A stretch of 64,000 nt of DNA from assembly GCA_017304475.1 (NCBI GenBank), contig JAFKKV010000033.1:1-64000 (forward strand), written 5' to 3'. Shown here one piece after another: positions 34,077 to 43,299 of the stretch. The stretch is from Hyphomicrobiales bacterium (GTDB lineage: Bacteria; Pseudomonadota; Alphaproteobacteria; Rhizobiales; Phreatobacteraceae). The position numbers were made by a program, and so were the translations under genes. The notes below the pieces were generated by a model that worked only from the letters and a program-made list of their open reading frames with translations, made no database searches and was not told where the DNA came from. Position 1 is the stretch's first letter. The number at the start of each line of letters is the position of its first letter.

Positions 34077-34544
34077 GGCGGCAGGGCCATCGCCATTGGG
34101 CAAAGGCCTAACATCTTGAACGGCACCGCCGTCCCGGAACATTTGCGGCGTGGGATTGAATCCATGTTGCCCGCGCGAGGCCCGTGATGGACTGCCTTTT
34201 CGAGGCGATCCATGGCCTGGACGACAAGCCGGATGAACCGACGGCATCGCCCGCGAAGAGGGCCGGAAACAGATCCATACATGTTTCGACACAAGAAACC
34301 GCCGAACGGAAATATCCAGCCACGTCCAACCACATTGCAGTCCACCTGGCCGCGTTATCAGTAACGCAGCGTTTTCATCCAGGTGAATTGAATGGTCATA
34401 GCCGTCGCGTCCACCCTATTTGAAGATCATACCGAGAAGAGCGCGTTGCGCGCGTGTCGGTCGAAGCACGCGGGCTTGTCACCGGCGGCGACGGCGAGAC
34501 CGGTGGGGCGCCATGAATATCGGGCGCGGCCAGCCAAGAGGCGG
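34077..34544. other. intergenic region after the sensor kinase gene
   Basis: No convincing gene, repeat family or terminator. It contains ACATGTTTCGACA (34279-34291), the inverse of a site before the regulator gene. The frame of the next gene is open back to 34392 but has no ribosome site there. Confidence 0.35.
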
Positions 34545-35426
34545 GTGTGCAGGCGCGTCGCAGATGGCAATCTTGCCGGACGAGGGCGGGACGGCACGTC
34601 CGGCAAGGCCTGGACGGCGGTGGCCTTGGCGCATCTGCTTCTGGCCGGTTGCGCCAATGCGCCGCTCGATCGCGCCGGCACGCTTCAATCCTACGACAAC
34701 CTGACGACATCGAATGGCCTGGTGACGCAATCGCGCCTTCGGATCGACGAGACCGCGGTGCGGGGAGCCAGGACGGTCCAGATCGTGCCGACGGCCTTTG
34801 CCGTCGGAACGACCAGGGTGCCGTTCACCGTCGAGCAGCGCCGTCTGGTCGCCAATGCGGTGGACAGGGCGCTCTGTGCGGGTCTCGGCGAGCGATTTCT
34901 GGTCGTCGACGCGACGCAGCCCGCCGATCTGACCGTGCGCGCCGTGATCACGCATATGACGCCGACGGATCCGCTCGCCGTGGGCGCCTCGCGGGGAGCC
35001 GCCATCGCCAAGACCATTCTGCTGCCCGGCATTCCCGTTCCCGTGCCGCGCATTCCCATCGGCATGGGGAGCCTCAGCCTCGAGGCGGAAGCGCGCGATC
35101 TCGCGGGCCAGCAAAGGGCTGCGATGATCTGGGGGCGCGGAGCCGGCGTCCTCGGAGGCTCCGGGCGCATGTCGGTCGAAGGCGACGCCTATGGGCTTGC
35201 CTCGGATTTCGGCGCCGATTTCAGCAAGCTGCTCGTGACGGGAAGCTCGCCTTTCGGCAAATTGCCGTCATTCCCCTCGGCTCACGGCATCAGGACGTCA
35301 TTCGGCGGGGCGCCCAACAGCCCGGCCTGCGAGGCCTTTGGACGGTCTCCTGGCCTTGCCGGCTTCATGGGCGGGCAGCTGGGACTGCCGCCGAGCTGGA
35401 CCGACAAGGGCGCGCCCGTGCCCTAG
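34545..35426 (+). CDS. DUF3313-like lipoprotein
   Basis: About 293 residues. A lipobox LLLAGC follows a hydrophobic stretch (TAVALAHLLLAGC), so it is a lipoprotein; the mature part APLDRAGTLQSYDNL resembles DUF3313 proteins, which are poorly understood outer-membrane lipoproteins. The start is uncertain: I chose a GTG shortly after AAGAGG (34535-34540); the open frame extends back to an ATG at 34392. The C terminus is Gly/Pro-rich. It follows the two-component genes in the same direction. Confidence 0.65.
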   Translation: MCRRVADGNLAGRGRDGTSGKAWTAVALAHLLLAGCANAPLDRAGTLQSYDNLTTSNGLVTQSRLRIDETAVRGARTVQIVPTAFAVGTTRVPFTVEQRRLVANAVDRALCAGLGERFLVVDATQPADLTVRAVITHMTPTDPLAVGASRGAAIAKTILLPGIPVPVPRIPIGMGSLSLEAEARDLAGQQRAAMIWGRGAGVLGGSGRMSVEGDAYGLASDFGADFSKLLVTGSSPFGKLPSFPSAHGIRTSFGGAPNSPACEAFGRSPGLAGFMGGQLGLPPSWTDKGAPVP

Positions 35427-35680
35427 AAGGCGCTCGAGACGGGATGGTGCGCGCTCGTCGCGCCGATCCTCGGCAAGGTGACCCGGCCCGCGGCCCGAAA
35501 GCCGGAGGCCAGCGGCGCGAGGCGAGCGGCCGCATCGGGTGACGCGCCAAGCCGTAGCGATCGACCGCCGCTCCGCGGGCAGACACGGGCCTGCCGATCG
35601 CCGCGCTGGCCGCACCGGCCGCGAGGCCTATCGCTCATTCCACCTTCTCCGCAACAGCATGACATACCGTGGTGAAATCG

Positions 35681-37426
35681 ATGCTGCGCGCCCCTACCGA
35701 TCCGTCCTCCGCAACGCGGCGAGACGTCATGCGATCGAGCGGCCGGCCGACACCTGCGGCGACGGCGATCGGCGATGAAATGCTTGGCTTGCAAGCCGTC
35801 GGCCCTGCCGCGTCCCCCGCTTCGGCTGTCGGGGATGCCGGTGTCCATGGGCTGGCGGCGGGGCAGGGCGGGCTATGGCTCGCCCGGCATGGCGTTTCGC
35901 TGTTCTGGGGTCTCGTCGCGCTGCATTGCCTCGTCTCTTTTCTCGCGCCGACCTTCGGCTTTCTCACGCTTCCCCGCGACACCGTCGAGGGGTTTCTCTG
36001 GGGCCGGAGCCCTCAATGGGGCTATTCCAAACATCCCCCGTTGCAGGCCTGGATACTTGGCCTATCCGAGCAGATGGCGCCGAACGCGCCTTGGCTTGCC
36101 TATCTCTATGCCCAGCTTTGCGTCGCGGTGACGCTATGGGCGGTGCTGACGCTCGCGATCGACATTCTCGGTGAGATCCGCGGCGTGCTCGCGGCCATTC
36201 TGACGCTTGCCGGGGTCCACTATTATGGTCCTGCAATGGCGACCTTCACGCCGGACACGCTCTCGGCGCCGCTCTGGGCGCTGACCGGGCTGTGCTGGTG
36301 GCGCGCGGTCATTCAGCGTCGCCCGCTCGCATGGTTCGCCCTGGCCATGACCGTCGCCGCCTCGATCTACGCCAAATATACCGGATTGCTGCTCGTCGGC
36401 GTGCTCGGCGGGCTGACGCTGGCCATGCCGGACGGGCGCCGGGAACTTCGTCGAGAGGAATTCTGGCTGGCACTCGCCTTCGGGCTCGGTCTCGTTTCGC
36501 CGCACCTGTGGTGGATGGCCGATGCCGGCTTTTCGTCGCTCGCTCATGCGTTCTCTCATGGGACGAAAGCGGAGACCCCGCTGATGCGCCTGTGGTTCTG
36601 CGGCAAGTTCCTGGGCGCCCAGATCGCCGAACATGCCGGTCTGTTGCTCCTGGCCGGCATCTGCCTTGGTTTGGGCCGCTGGCGTCCGCGCGCGGACATG
36701 GTTGTGGCAGGGGATAGTATTCCCGCGTCAAATCGCGTCGCCATTCTGACCATGGCTTTCGCGCCAATCACGATGGCCCTCCTGACCAATTTCGTGGTCG
36801 GGGGTGAATTCCGTCAGGGGCGCGGGACAGCGCTCTTCGCCTTTTCCGGCATCGCGGCGCTCGTTTTGGCGGGGCCGGTGCTGCGTCTTGGACGCTTGCG
36901 CGTCGGCGCCGCGCTGACGCTTGCCATCGTCATCGGCCTGCCATTCGCCAATGCCGGTCATCATCTCGTGCGGCTCGGCCTGGGCGCGGCGCATGTGCCC
37001 ACGCTCTATCCTGCCGGATCCTTGGCCGGAGCGTTGCAAGGCCTTTGGCGGACAAAGACGTCCATGCCCTTGCGCATCGTCGTCGGGGACCGATGGCACG
37101 CCGGCAATGTCGCGTTTTACGCCGCGGACCGACCTTTGCTCTTGTTCGATGGAGATCAGGCAATCTCCCCGGGCATCGATGCCGGCGCCCTATCGCGGAG
37201 CGGCGCCCTGGTCGTCTGGAACGCGGCGGATCCGGAGGCCTTGGATCAATTGCGGCGCGTGATCCCCGGCCTCGCGGCCGAGGGCACCATATCCGCGTCC
37301 GGGCCCTTCGGCCGCGGCCGGCCCACGACGCTGGCCTACCGGATCATCTTGCCGGCCGATGATCCCTCGGCCGATGCGCAGGCACTGCAACGGACGCCCG
37401 ATCCATCCGGCTCGTCCCAGCCTTGA
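35681..37426 (+). CDS. GT39/ArnT-like membrane glycosyltransferase
   Basis: About 581 residues with 10 or more membrane segments. The first loop reads LPRDTVEGFLWGRSPQWGYSKHPPLQAWILG, the Asp/Glu plus HPPL pattern of lipid-phosphate-sugar-dependent glycosyltransferases (GT39/PMT_2, ArnT relatives), which act on the periplasmic side. The C-terminal 150 residues form a soluble domain. A GTG twelve bases earlier is an alternative start. It could modify lipid A, lipoproteins or polysaccharide under the two-component system upstream, but neither donor nor acceptor is known. The 250 bases before it show nothing notable. Confidence 0.82.
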   Translation: MLRAPTDPSSATRRDVMRSSGRPTPAATAIGDEMLGLQAVGPAASPASAVGDAGVHGLAAGQGGLWLARHGVSLFWGLVALHCLVSFLAPTFGFLTLPRDTVEGFLWGRSPQWGYSKHPPLQAWILGLSEQMAPNAPWLAYLYAQLCVAVTLWAVLTLAIDILGEIRGVLAAILTLAGVHYYGPAMATFTPDTLSAPLWALTGLCWWRAVIQRRPLAWFALAMTVAASIYAKYTGLLLVGVLGGLTLAMPDGRRELRREEFWLALAFGLGLVSPHLWWMADAGFSSLAHAFSHGTKAETPLMRLWFCGKFLGAQIAEHAGLLLLAGICLGLGRWRPRADMVVAGDSIPASNRVAILTMAFAPITMALLTNFVVGGEFRQGRGTALFAFSGIAALVLAGPVLRLGRLRVGAALTLAIVIGLPFANAGHHLVRLGLGAAHVPTLYPAGSLAGALQGLWRTKTSMPLRIVVGDRWHAGNVAFYAADRPLLLFDGDQAISPGIDAGALSRSGALVVWNAADPEALDQLRRVIPGLAAEGTISASGPFGRGRPTTLAYRIILPADDPSADAQALQRTPDPSGSSQP

Positions 37427-37570
37427 CGCAGACCGGGCCGGTCATCGGCCGCGCTCGCGACGCCAGTCCCTCGCTGAAATCCAGCACTGCAGAAATGCAA
37501 GATGCGGCCGCCGCGTCCCGGACTACATGAAGCCTGACGGCCACATCGGCCGCCGACCGGGAGAAAGCGC

Positions 37571-38539
37571 ATGGGCCTGTTGATCGACGGCGTCTGGCAC
37601 GATGACGACAGCAGGATGCTGGATGCCGCGGGGCGCATGCAGCGCGCCGCCGCAGGCTTCCGCAACTGGGTCACCGCCGATGGTTCGCCCGGGCCGAGCG
37701 GCGAGGGCGGTTTCAAGGCGGAGGCCGGGCGTTATCACCTGATCGTCGCGCGCGCCTGCCCCTGGGCGCATCGCACCACCATCCTGCGCGAGCTGAAGGG
37801 CCTGCAGGACCTGGTCGGCCTGTCGGTCACCCATTGGCTGATGGCGGAGAACGGCTGGACCTTCGCGCCCGGTCCCGGCGTCACGCCGGACCCGATCATC
37901 GGCGCCGATTTTCTGCACCAGATCTATGCGGCCGCGGACCCCGCCTATACCGGCCGGGTCACCGTGCCCGTGCTGTGGGACAAGCAGCGCAAGACCATCG
38001 TCAGCAATGAATCCTCCGAGATCATCCGCATGTTCAACGGGGCTTTCGACGGCCTCGGCGCGGCGCCGGGGGACTATTATCCCGTGCAGCTGCGCCCCGA
38101 GATCGACGCGCTGAACGAGCGGATCTACGCAACCCTCAACAACGGCGTCTATCGCGCCGGCTTCGCCGGCAGCCAGGCCGCCTATGACGAGGCGCTCGGC
38201 CCGGTCTTCGAGACGCTCGACTGGCTGGAAACCATCCTGCAGCGCTCGCGTTATCTCTGCGGCGACCGGCTGACCGAAGCCGACTGGCGCCTGTTCACCA
38301 CGCTGGTCCGCTTCGACGCCGTCTATGTCGGCCATTTCAAATGCAATCTCAGGCGGCTGATCGATTATCCCGCGCTCTGGTCCTATGCTCGTGAGCTGTT
38401 CCAAATGCCGGGTATTCGCGGCACGGTCGATTTCGACCATGTCAAGCGGCATTATTACGAGAGCCACCGGCGCATCAATCCGACCGGCATCGTTCCCAGG
38501 GGACCGATCCTTGATTTCGAGGCGCCGCCGCGCCGCTGA
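37571..38539 (+). CDS. glutathionyl-hydroquinone reductase (YqjG/ECM4-like, xi-class GST)
   Basis: A 322-residue enzyme that reduces glutathionyl-hydroquinones with glutathione. The xi-class signature RACPWAHR is present with catalytic Cys63, along with VPVLWDKQRKTIVSNESSEIIRMFN and a helical C-terminal domain (YLCGDRLTEADWRLFTTLVRFD). A GGGAGA site precedes the ATG. It is a single gene. Such enzymes often serve quinone and chlorinated-aromatic detoxification. Confidence 0.92.
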   Translation: MGLLIDGVWHDDDSRMLDAAGRMQRAAAGFRNWVTADGSPGPSGEGGFKAEAGRYHLIVARACPWAHRTTILRELKGLQDLVGLSVTHWLMAENGWTFAPGPGVTPDPIIGADFLHQIYAAADPAYTGRVTVPVLWDKQRKTIVSNESSEIIRMFNGAFDGLGAAPGDYYPVQLRPEIDALNERIYATLNNGVYRAGFAGSQAAYDEALGPVFETLDWLETILQRSRYLCGDRLTEADWRLFTTLVRFDAVYVGHFKCNLRRLIDYPALWSYARELFQMPGIRGTVDFDHVKRHYYESHRRINPTGIVPRGPILDFEAPPRR

Positions 38540-38669
38540 CCGACAGGCGGGATTGCGCCATCGGGGCGGTTCAACCATCGGGGCCTTGATCGCGCCGCCG
38601 GTTCGGTCATGCTGGCGGCGTGGAGCGGGGGCATGATCCGCGCGAACCAGGCAGTACGGATCTCGACCC

Positions 38670-39338
38670 ATGACTTTCGACGACGGCCGGCCCTTCGGCC
38701 TCACCTGGCACTATGACCGGCACGAACTCGTCGCCGACGGCGTGGTCCACATCGTCGGCGCGGCCTTCGCGGTGATCGCGGCGGCGCTGCTGATCGGGCT
38801 CGCGGTCTTCCATGTCGAACCGGCGACGATCGTCGCGCTCGCGGTTTATGCCGCCTCGCTCGTGGCGGTGATCGGCTGTTCGGCCGCCTATAATATGTGG
38901 CCGGTCTCGCGGACCAAATGGCTGCTCCGCCGCTTCGATCATGCGGCGATCTATCTGTTGATCGCCGGCACCTACACGCCCTTCATGATCCGGGTCGGCA
39001 CCCCGCTCAGCCATGGCGTGCTCGCCGGCGTCTGGGCGGTGGCGCTGATCGGCGCGACCATCAAGCTCGCCGCGCCCGGCCGCTTCGACCGGCTGGCCGT
39101 CGGGCTCTATCTCGCGCTCGGCTGGAGCGGCGTCGTCGTGGTCGACCAGGTCTTTGCGGTTCTGTCGACACCGGCCGCCTGCCTGCTGGTGGCCGGCGGT
39201 CTGCTCTATTCGGTCGGCGTCGTCTTCCATGTCTGGCGCCGGCTGCGCTTCCAGAACGCCATCTGGCACGGCTTCGTGCTGACCGCCGCCGCCTGCCAAT
39301 ATGGCGCCGTGGTCAGCGGCGTGGTTTTCGCCGCCTGA
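38670..39338 (+). CDS. hemolysin III (HlyIII/TrhA)-family membrane protein
   Basis: A 222-residue protein with seven membrane segments of the PAQR/HlyIII superfamily (KWLLRRFDHAAIYLLIAGTYTPF is diagnostic). Members are metal-dependent integral membrane proteins of debated function, possibly lipid homeostasis. Two usual histidine ligands are changed: the TM2 motif reads SAAYNMW instead of S-x3-H, and the C-terminal site keeps one His (IWHGF). It is therefore either a divergent subgroup or inactive as a metalloenzyme. It follows the reductase gene by 130 bases. Confidence 0.83.
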   Translation: MTFDDGRPFGLTWHYDRHELVADGVVHIVGAAFAVIAAALLIGLAVFHVEPATIVALAVYAASLVAVIGCSAAYNMWPVSRTKWLLRRFDHAAIYLLIAGTYTPFMIRVGTPLSHGVLAGVWAVALIGATIKLAAPGRFDRLAVGLYLALGWSGVVVVDQVFAVLSTPAACLLVAGGLLYSVGVVFHVWRRLRFQNAIWHGFVLTAAACQYGAVVSGVVFAA

Positions 39339-39433
39339 TCACGGCGCCGGCCGTGTGAACAAAGCGGAAACGGCCACTTTCGCGCCAGCCGATCTCCATG
39401 CTAGGAAAAGCACTGGAGAGTGGAGGGGGCGTC

Positions 39434-40423
39434 ATGCTTCGCGTCATGCGTGCCGTTTGGGGCGCTCTTATTGCCGCCGGCGTGATGTTCTTCGCCGTCG
39501 ACGCCGAGGCGCAAAGCGATGCCGAGCGTCGCCAGAGCGTTCAGGCCGATATTAACAGGGCGACGGATTGCATCACGCAGAGGGTCCGGACCCATAGCGG
39601 CTTCCGGGCAGCGGTGCTGGCCGGCGACATCAGCGACTTGCTGGGGGAGGCATTGCGGCCGTGCGCGGAGCATATCCTTGCCATGTCGGCGGCTCACGAT
39701 CGCAATTTCGGTGGCGGCACGGGGCGCGCTTTTGTGATGGGGGACTTCAACGAGCGGCTCGACGCGGACGTGCGCGCACGCCTGAAGCCGCAGATCGATC
39801 GGATTCTGGCCTCGCGCGGGCAGCAGCCGCGCCAGCAGCAATTGACCGCCGAGAGCAACCGGGCACGCGCCGCGGCTTACGAATGTGCCTATCGCGAGGC
39901 GGCCCGCATGCTGCGGACCAACGAGACGGCGGAAGCCGTCGCCAAGGCGGCGGTGCTCTTGTGCCAGGTGCAGGTCCAGATTGCGGTCAGGGCGATCGGC
40001 CGCGCCGTCGGCCTCAACACTGTTACGCCGCGGATGGAGCGGGAGATGGACACCATCATGCGCGACCAGGTCATGGCACAGGTCATTGCCAGGCGTGGCG
40101 ACCTCGCCAACCAGTCCGCCAATCCACCTCCGCCGCAGGCTGCCACGGCCGGACGCAACGCGGACGATCCGTCACTCGCGCGCTCACGCCCGCTGGTTGC
40201 GCCGCTCGAAACCTGCCTGCGGAGCGCCGTTCAGGGAACGACGACGGGACGCATGGTGGCGCGCGACGCGGCCTTGACCACGGCCATCGACATCTGCCGC
40301 AGCGAGATCGAGGCGCTTGGCCGCGCACTCTTCGTCGATCGCGCCAAGCCGACCTTGGACGAGGGGCGGGTTACAGCCCTGGAATTCGCCAAGCGGCTCA
40401 CCGGCGAGATTCTCGACCGGTGA
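39434..40423 (+). CDS. secreted protein with three cysteine-pair repeats, function unknown
   Basis: A 329-residue protein with a signal peptide (MRAVWGALIAAGVMFFAVDAEAQ region). The mature part contains only six cysteines, arranged as three C-x25-30-C pairs: 46/77, 151/177 and 261/288. Each pair brackets a helix-rich segment, suggesting three disulfide-stapled helical hairpins, possibly one repeat unit used three times; the linkers are charged, then Pro-rich at 231-234. I recognise no named domain. GGAGGGGG sets the start five bases before the ATG. It is likely periplasmic, the last gene before the convergent transaminase. Confidence 0.7.
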   Translation: MLRVMRAVWGALIAAGVMFFAVDAEAQSDAERRQSVQADINRATDCITQRVRTHSGFRAAVLAGDISDLLGEALRPCAEHILAMSAAHDRNFGGGTGRAFVMGDFNERLDADVRARLKPQIDRILASRGQQPRQQQLTAESNRARAAAYECAYREAARMLRTNETAEAVAKAAVLLCQVQVQIAVRAIGRAVGLNTVTPRMEREMDTIMRDQVMAQVIARRGDLANQSANPPPPQAATAGRNADDPSLARSRPLVAPLETCLRSAVQGTTTGRMVARDAALTTAIDICRSEIEALGRALFVDRAKPTLDEGRVTALEFAKRLTGEILDR

Positions 40424-40437
40424 GCGCCGGCGTCTGA

Positions 40438-41775
40438 TCAGGCGACCCGCTTCAAGGCATCGCCCAGCACATCGACGATGCGCTGGATATCGGCCTGTTC
40501 CAGGATCAGCGGCGGCGAGAAGGCGATGATGTCGCCGGTCACCCGGATCAAGAGGCCCTTCTCGAAACAGTCGACGAAGACGTCATAGGCGCGTTTGCCG
40601 ACGCCGTCGGGCCGAGACTCCAGCTCGATGCCGGCGATGATGCCGATCGTCCTGATGTCGATGACATGCGGCAGCCCCTTCAGGCTGTGCATGGCGTCCT
40701 GCCAGGCGCCTGCGAGTTCCGCGCCGCGGGTGAGCAGGCCTTCCTCGCGATAGATCTCCAGCGTCGCGATGCCGGCGGCGCAGGCGGCCGGGTGGCCGGA
40801 ATAGGTATAGCCGTGGAACAGCTCGATCTGGCCGTCCGGCCCGTTCATGAGGCCGTCATGGACCTTGCGGCTGGCAAAGACCGCGCCCATCGGGATGGCG
40901 CCATTGGTCAGGCCCTTGGCCGTGGTGACGAGATCCGGCACGACGCCGAAATAGTCGACCGCAAACGGCGTGCCGAGCCGGCCGAACCCGGTGATCACCT
41001 CGTCGAAAATCAACAGGATGCCGTGCCGGTCGCAGATGGCGCGCAGCCGCTGCAGATAGCCCTTGGGCGGGATCAGCACGCCGGTGGAGCCGGCCACCGG
41101 CTCGACGATGACGGCGGCGATCGTCTCGGCGCCATGGAGCGCCACCAGCCGTTCCAGGTCGTCGGCAAGCTCGGCGCCATGCTCGGGCTCGCCTTTCGCA
41201 TAGGCGTTGCGGGCGAGGTCATGGGTGTGGCGCAGATGGTCGCTGCCGGGAAGCTGCGGGAACACCCGGCGGTTCGAGACGATGCCGCCGACCGAAATGC
41301 CGCCGAAGCCGACGCCGTGATAGCCGCGCTCGCGGCCGATCAGGCGGGTGCGGGTGCCTTGGCCGATGGCGCGCTGATAGGCCAGCGCGATCTTCAGCGC
41401 GGTATCGACCGATTCCGAGCCGGAACCGGTGAAGAACACCCGGTCGAGACCGGCTTCCGGCCCGCCCGGCGCGATCCGGCTGAGCTGCTCGGCGAAATCG
41501 AAGGCGATCGGATGGCCCATCTGGAACGACGGGGCGAAGTCCAGCGTCGAGAGCTGCCGCTCGACGGCCTGGGTGATGCGCCGGCGGCCGTGGCCGGCAT
41601 TGACGCACCAGAGGCCCGCGGTGCCGTCGAGCACGGTGCGGCCGTCGATGCTGGTGTAGTTCATGCCCTCGGCGGAGGCGAGCATGCGCGGCGCCGCCTT
41701 GAACTGGCGGTTGGCGGTGAACGGCATCCAGTAGTTCTCGAGGCTGGCGCTGTTGGTCGGCGTCTGGGCGTTCAT
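40438..41775 (-). CDS. class III aminotransferase (omega-amino acid:pyruvate type)
   Basis: A 445-residue PLP enzyme of fold type I. The Schiff-base Lys is K287 in TTAKGLTNG, Asp258 in FDEVITGFGRLG binds the pyridine nitrogen, and FTGSGSESVDTALKIA binds the phosphate. The opening LENYWMPFTANRQFK is characteristic of beta-alanine/omega-amino acid:pyruvate transaminases. The start is the ATG after AGAGGGAAC; the longer frame to 41850 overlaps the promoter. It is divergent from an XRE-cupin regulator, the usual arrangement for polyamine or beta-alanine catabolism. Confidence 0.9.
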   Translation of the reverse strand: MNAQTPTNSASLENYWMPFTANRQFKAAPRMLASAEGMNYTSIDGRTVLDGTAGLWCVNAGHGRRRITQAVERQLSTLDFAPSFQMGHPIAFDFAEQLSRIAPGGPEAGLDRVFFTGSGSESVDTALKIALAYQRAIGQGTRTRLIGRERGYHGVGFGGISVGGIVSNRRVFPQLPGSDHLRHTHDLARNAYAKGEPEHGAELADDLERLVALHGAETIAAVIVEPVAGSTGVLIPPKGYLQRLRAICDRHGILLIFDEVITGFGRLGTPFAVDYFGVVPDLVTTAKGLTNGAIPMGAVFASRKVHDGLMNGPDGQIELFHGYTYSGHPAACAAGIATLEIYREEGLLTRGAELAGAWQDAMHSLKGLPHVIDIRTIGIIAGIELESRPDGVGKRAYDVFVDCFEKGLLIRVTGDIIAFSPPLILEQADIQRIVDVLGDALKRVA

Positions 41776-41837
41776 CGGGGTTCCCTCTGTGATGGGGCAG
41801 GGAGCACACGATCGCGATGCCGCAACAAGTCCTTTTC

Positions 41838-41862
41838 TGATTTCGCTCAAGTCTTTGATTTC
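41838..41862. promoter_or_regulatory. direct repeat in the transaminase/regulator divergent gap
   Basis: TGATTTC occurs twice, 18 bases apart, in the 151-base gap between the transaminase and the XRE-cupin gene. It is a possible binding site for that regulator, but the motif is short. Confidence 0.25.
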
Positions 41863-41926
41863 ATGGATGTCGACCGGCCGGATTTGCGCTATTCAGAACA
41901 TCTGAAACGGTCCGGAGCGGCTTTCC

Positions 41927-42478
41927 ATGACGGCGATCGATCTCGGCAATCGGCTGCGTTATGTGCGCATCGCCAACAATCTGTCGCAGCGCGAGCTCGC
42001 CAAGCGCGCCGGCGTGACCAATTCGACCATCTCGCTGATCGAGTCCAACAGCACCAATCCCTCGGTCGGCGCGCTGAAGCGCATCCTCGACGGCATCCCG
42101 ATCGGGCTCGCCGAATTCTTCGCGATCGAACCGGACCGGCCGCGCCAGGTCTTCTACAGCGCCGACCAGCTCACCGAGATCGGCAAGGGGCCGATTTCTT
42201 ATCGCCAGGTCGGCGACGTCATGTTCGGCCGCGCTCTGCAGATCCTCAAGGAACGCTACGAGCCGGGTTCGGGCACCGGCCAGATCCCGCTGGTCCATGA
42301 CGGCGAGGAGGGCGGCATCGTGCTCTCGGGCCATCTGGAGGTCACCGTCGACGACGAACGCAAGATCTTGGGCCCAGGCGACGCCTATTATTTCGAAAGC
42401 CGCCGCCCCCACCGCTTCCGCTGCGTCGGACCGGTCGCCTGCGAACTGGTCAGCGCCTGCACGCCGCCGACGTTTTGA
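41927..42478 (+). CDS. XRE-family regulator with C-terminal cupin domain (PuuR-like)
   Basis: A 183-residue regulator: helix-turn-helix at 5-62 (LSQRELAKRAGVTNSTISLIESN) joined to a small-molecule-binding cupin (GGIVLSGHLEVTVDDERKILGPGDAYYF, HRFRC). This two-domain form is typical of PuuR and related regulators of amine catabolism. Divergent from the omega-transaminase gene, which is its likely target. Confidence 0.92.
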   Translation: MTAIDLGNRLRYVRIANNLSQRELAKRAGVTNSTISLIESNSTNPSVGALKRILDGIPIGLAEFFAIEPDRPRQVFYSADQLTEIGKGPISYRQVGDVMFGRALQILKERYEPGSGTGQIPLVHDGEEGGIVLSGHLEVTVDDERKILGPGDAYYFESRRPHRFRCVGPVACELVSACTPPTF

Positions 42479-42534
42479 GGGGGGATGGTGGTGCAGGGGA
42501 GGCAACAGCTCCGATGACGATGGGCACCTGAGTC

Positions 42535-42696
42535 TCGACGTCACCCCCGGCCGAGCGCAGCGAGGGGAAGGGGGTCCAGGGTCGTTTCGCCGCGCCTTAA
42601 GTGTCGGCCGATCCGGGGATTTCTCCGCGTTGGGCGACGAGCCCCGCAACTCCTGGACCCCCTTCCCCTCGCTGCGCTCGGCCGGGGGTGACGTCG
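42535..42696. repeat. composite inverted-arm repeat, family 2 (copy 2)
   Basis: Arm 1 (42535-42581: TCGACGTCACCCCCGGCCGA, then GCGCAGCGAGGGGAAGGGGG) and arm 2 (42651-42696) are almost perfect inverses of 46 bases around a 69-base spacer. The diverged relative is at 12996-13192. It sits between the convergent XRE-cupin and GNAT genes. Confidence 0.75.
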
Positions 42697-42743
42697 AGCG
42701 CTCTCCGGCGCCTCGGCGTGTCGCATCGTCATGAATAGCCCCC

Positions 42744-43283
42744 TCACAACTCCCGCATCATCACCGTCGACAGCTTCGCAAAGCCCTGCTTTTCGAAAAA
42801 GCCGTGCGCCCGGTTGTTGTGAATGCCGCTTTCCAGGAACAGCCGGGTCGCGCCGCGCTCGCGGGCTTCGCGCGCGAGCCAGTCGACCATATGGCGGCCG
42901 AGACCGAGGCCGCGCGCCTCCGGTGAGACGATGAGGTCGTCCACGACCGCATAGCAACCGGGCGCCTTGTCGACCGGCCGGAACGACATCAGCGCCAGGC
43001 CGACCAGGGTCTCGCCGTTCCGCGCCACCGCGATCGCCCGGTCCTGACCATCCGAGGCCAGGATTGCCTGGACCTCCTCTGCGATGATTCCCGCGAGGTC
43101 AGGGTTCCAGGCGCCGGGCGCCAGAGCGCGGCCCTCCTGCAATTCCTGGTGCGAGATATAGGCGGCATCGACATGGGCGACGAAAAACCGCGTGATCGTT
43201 TCGGCCATGCCGGGGTCGGTGCACCAGGCGATGACGAGCTGTGGCGCGGCGTCCCTGGCGGAAGCGGCGATCGTCCGGGTCAT
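42744..43283 (-). CDS. GNAT family N-acetyltransferase
   Basis: A 179-residue acetyltransferase fold. The acetyl-CoA loop is EARGLGLGRHMVDWLAREA, after VVDDLIVSP, and the C-terminal part has GIHNNRAHGFFEKQGF as in many GNATs. The acceptor is unknown. It lies 16 bases downstream of the Lrp-type regulator on the same strand, so both are probably one transcript. Confidence 0.88.
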   Translation of the reverse strand: MTRTIAASARDAAPQLVIAWCTDPGMAETITRFFVAHVDAAYISHQELQEGRALAPGAWNPDLAGIIAEEVQAILASDGQDRAIAVARNGETLVGLALMSFRPVDKAPGCYAVVDDLIVSPEARGLGLGRHMVDWLAREARERGATRLFLESGIHNNRAHGFFEKQGFAKLSTVMMREL

Positions 43284-43299
43284 GGCTGAGGTCCTGACA

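Noticed and set aside
34184..34423. 79-residue frame after the sensor kinase, and minus-strand frames there
   Set aside because: No ribosome site and no conserved pattern; treated as intergenic.
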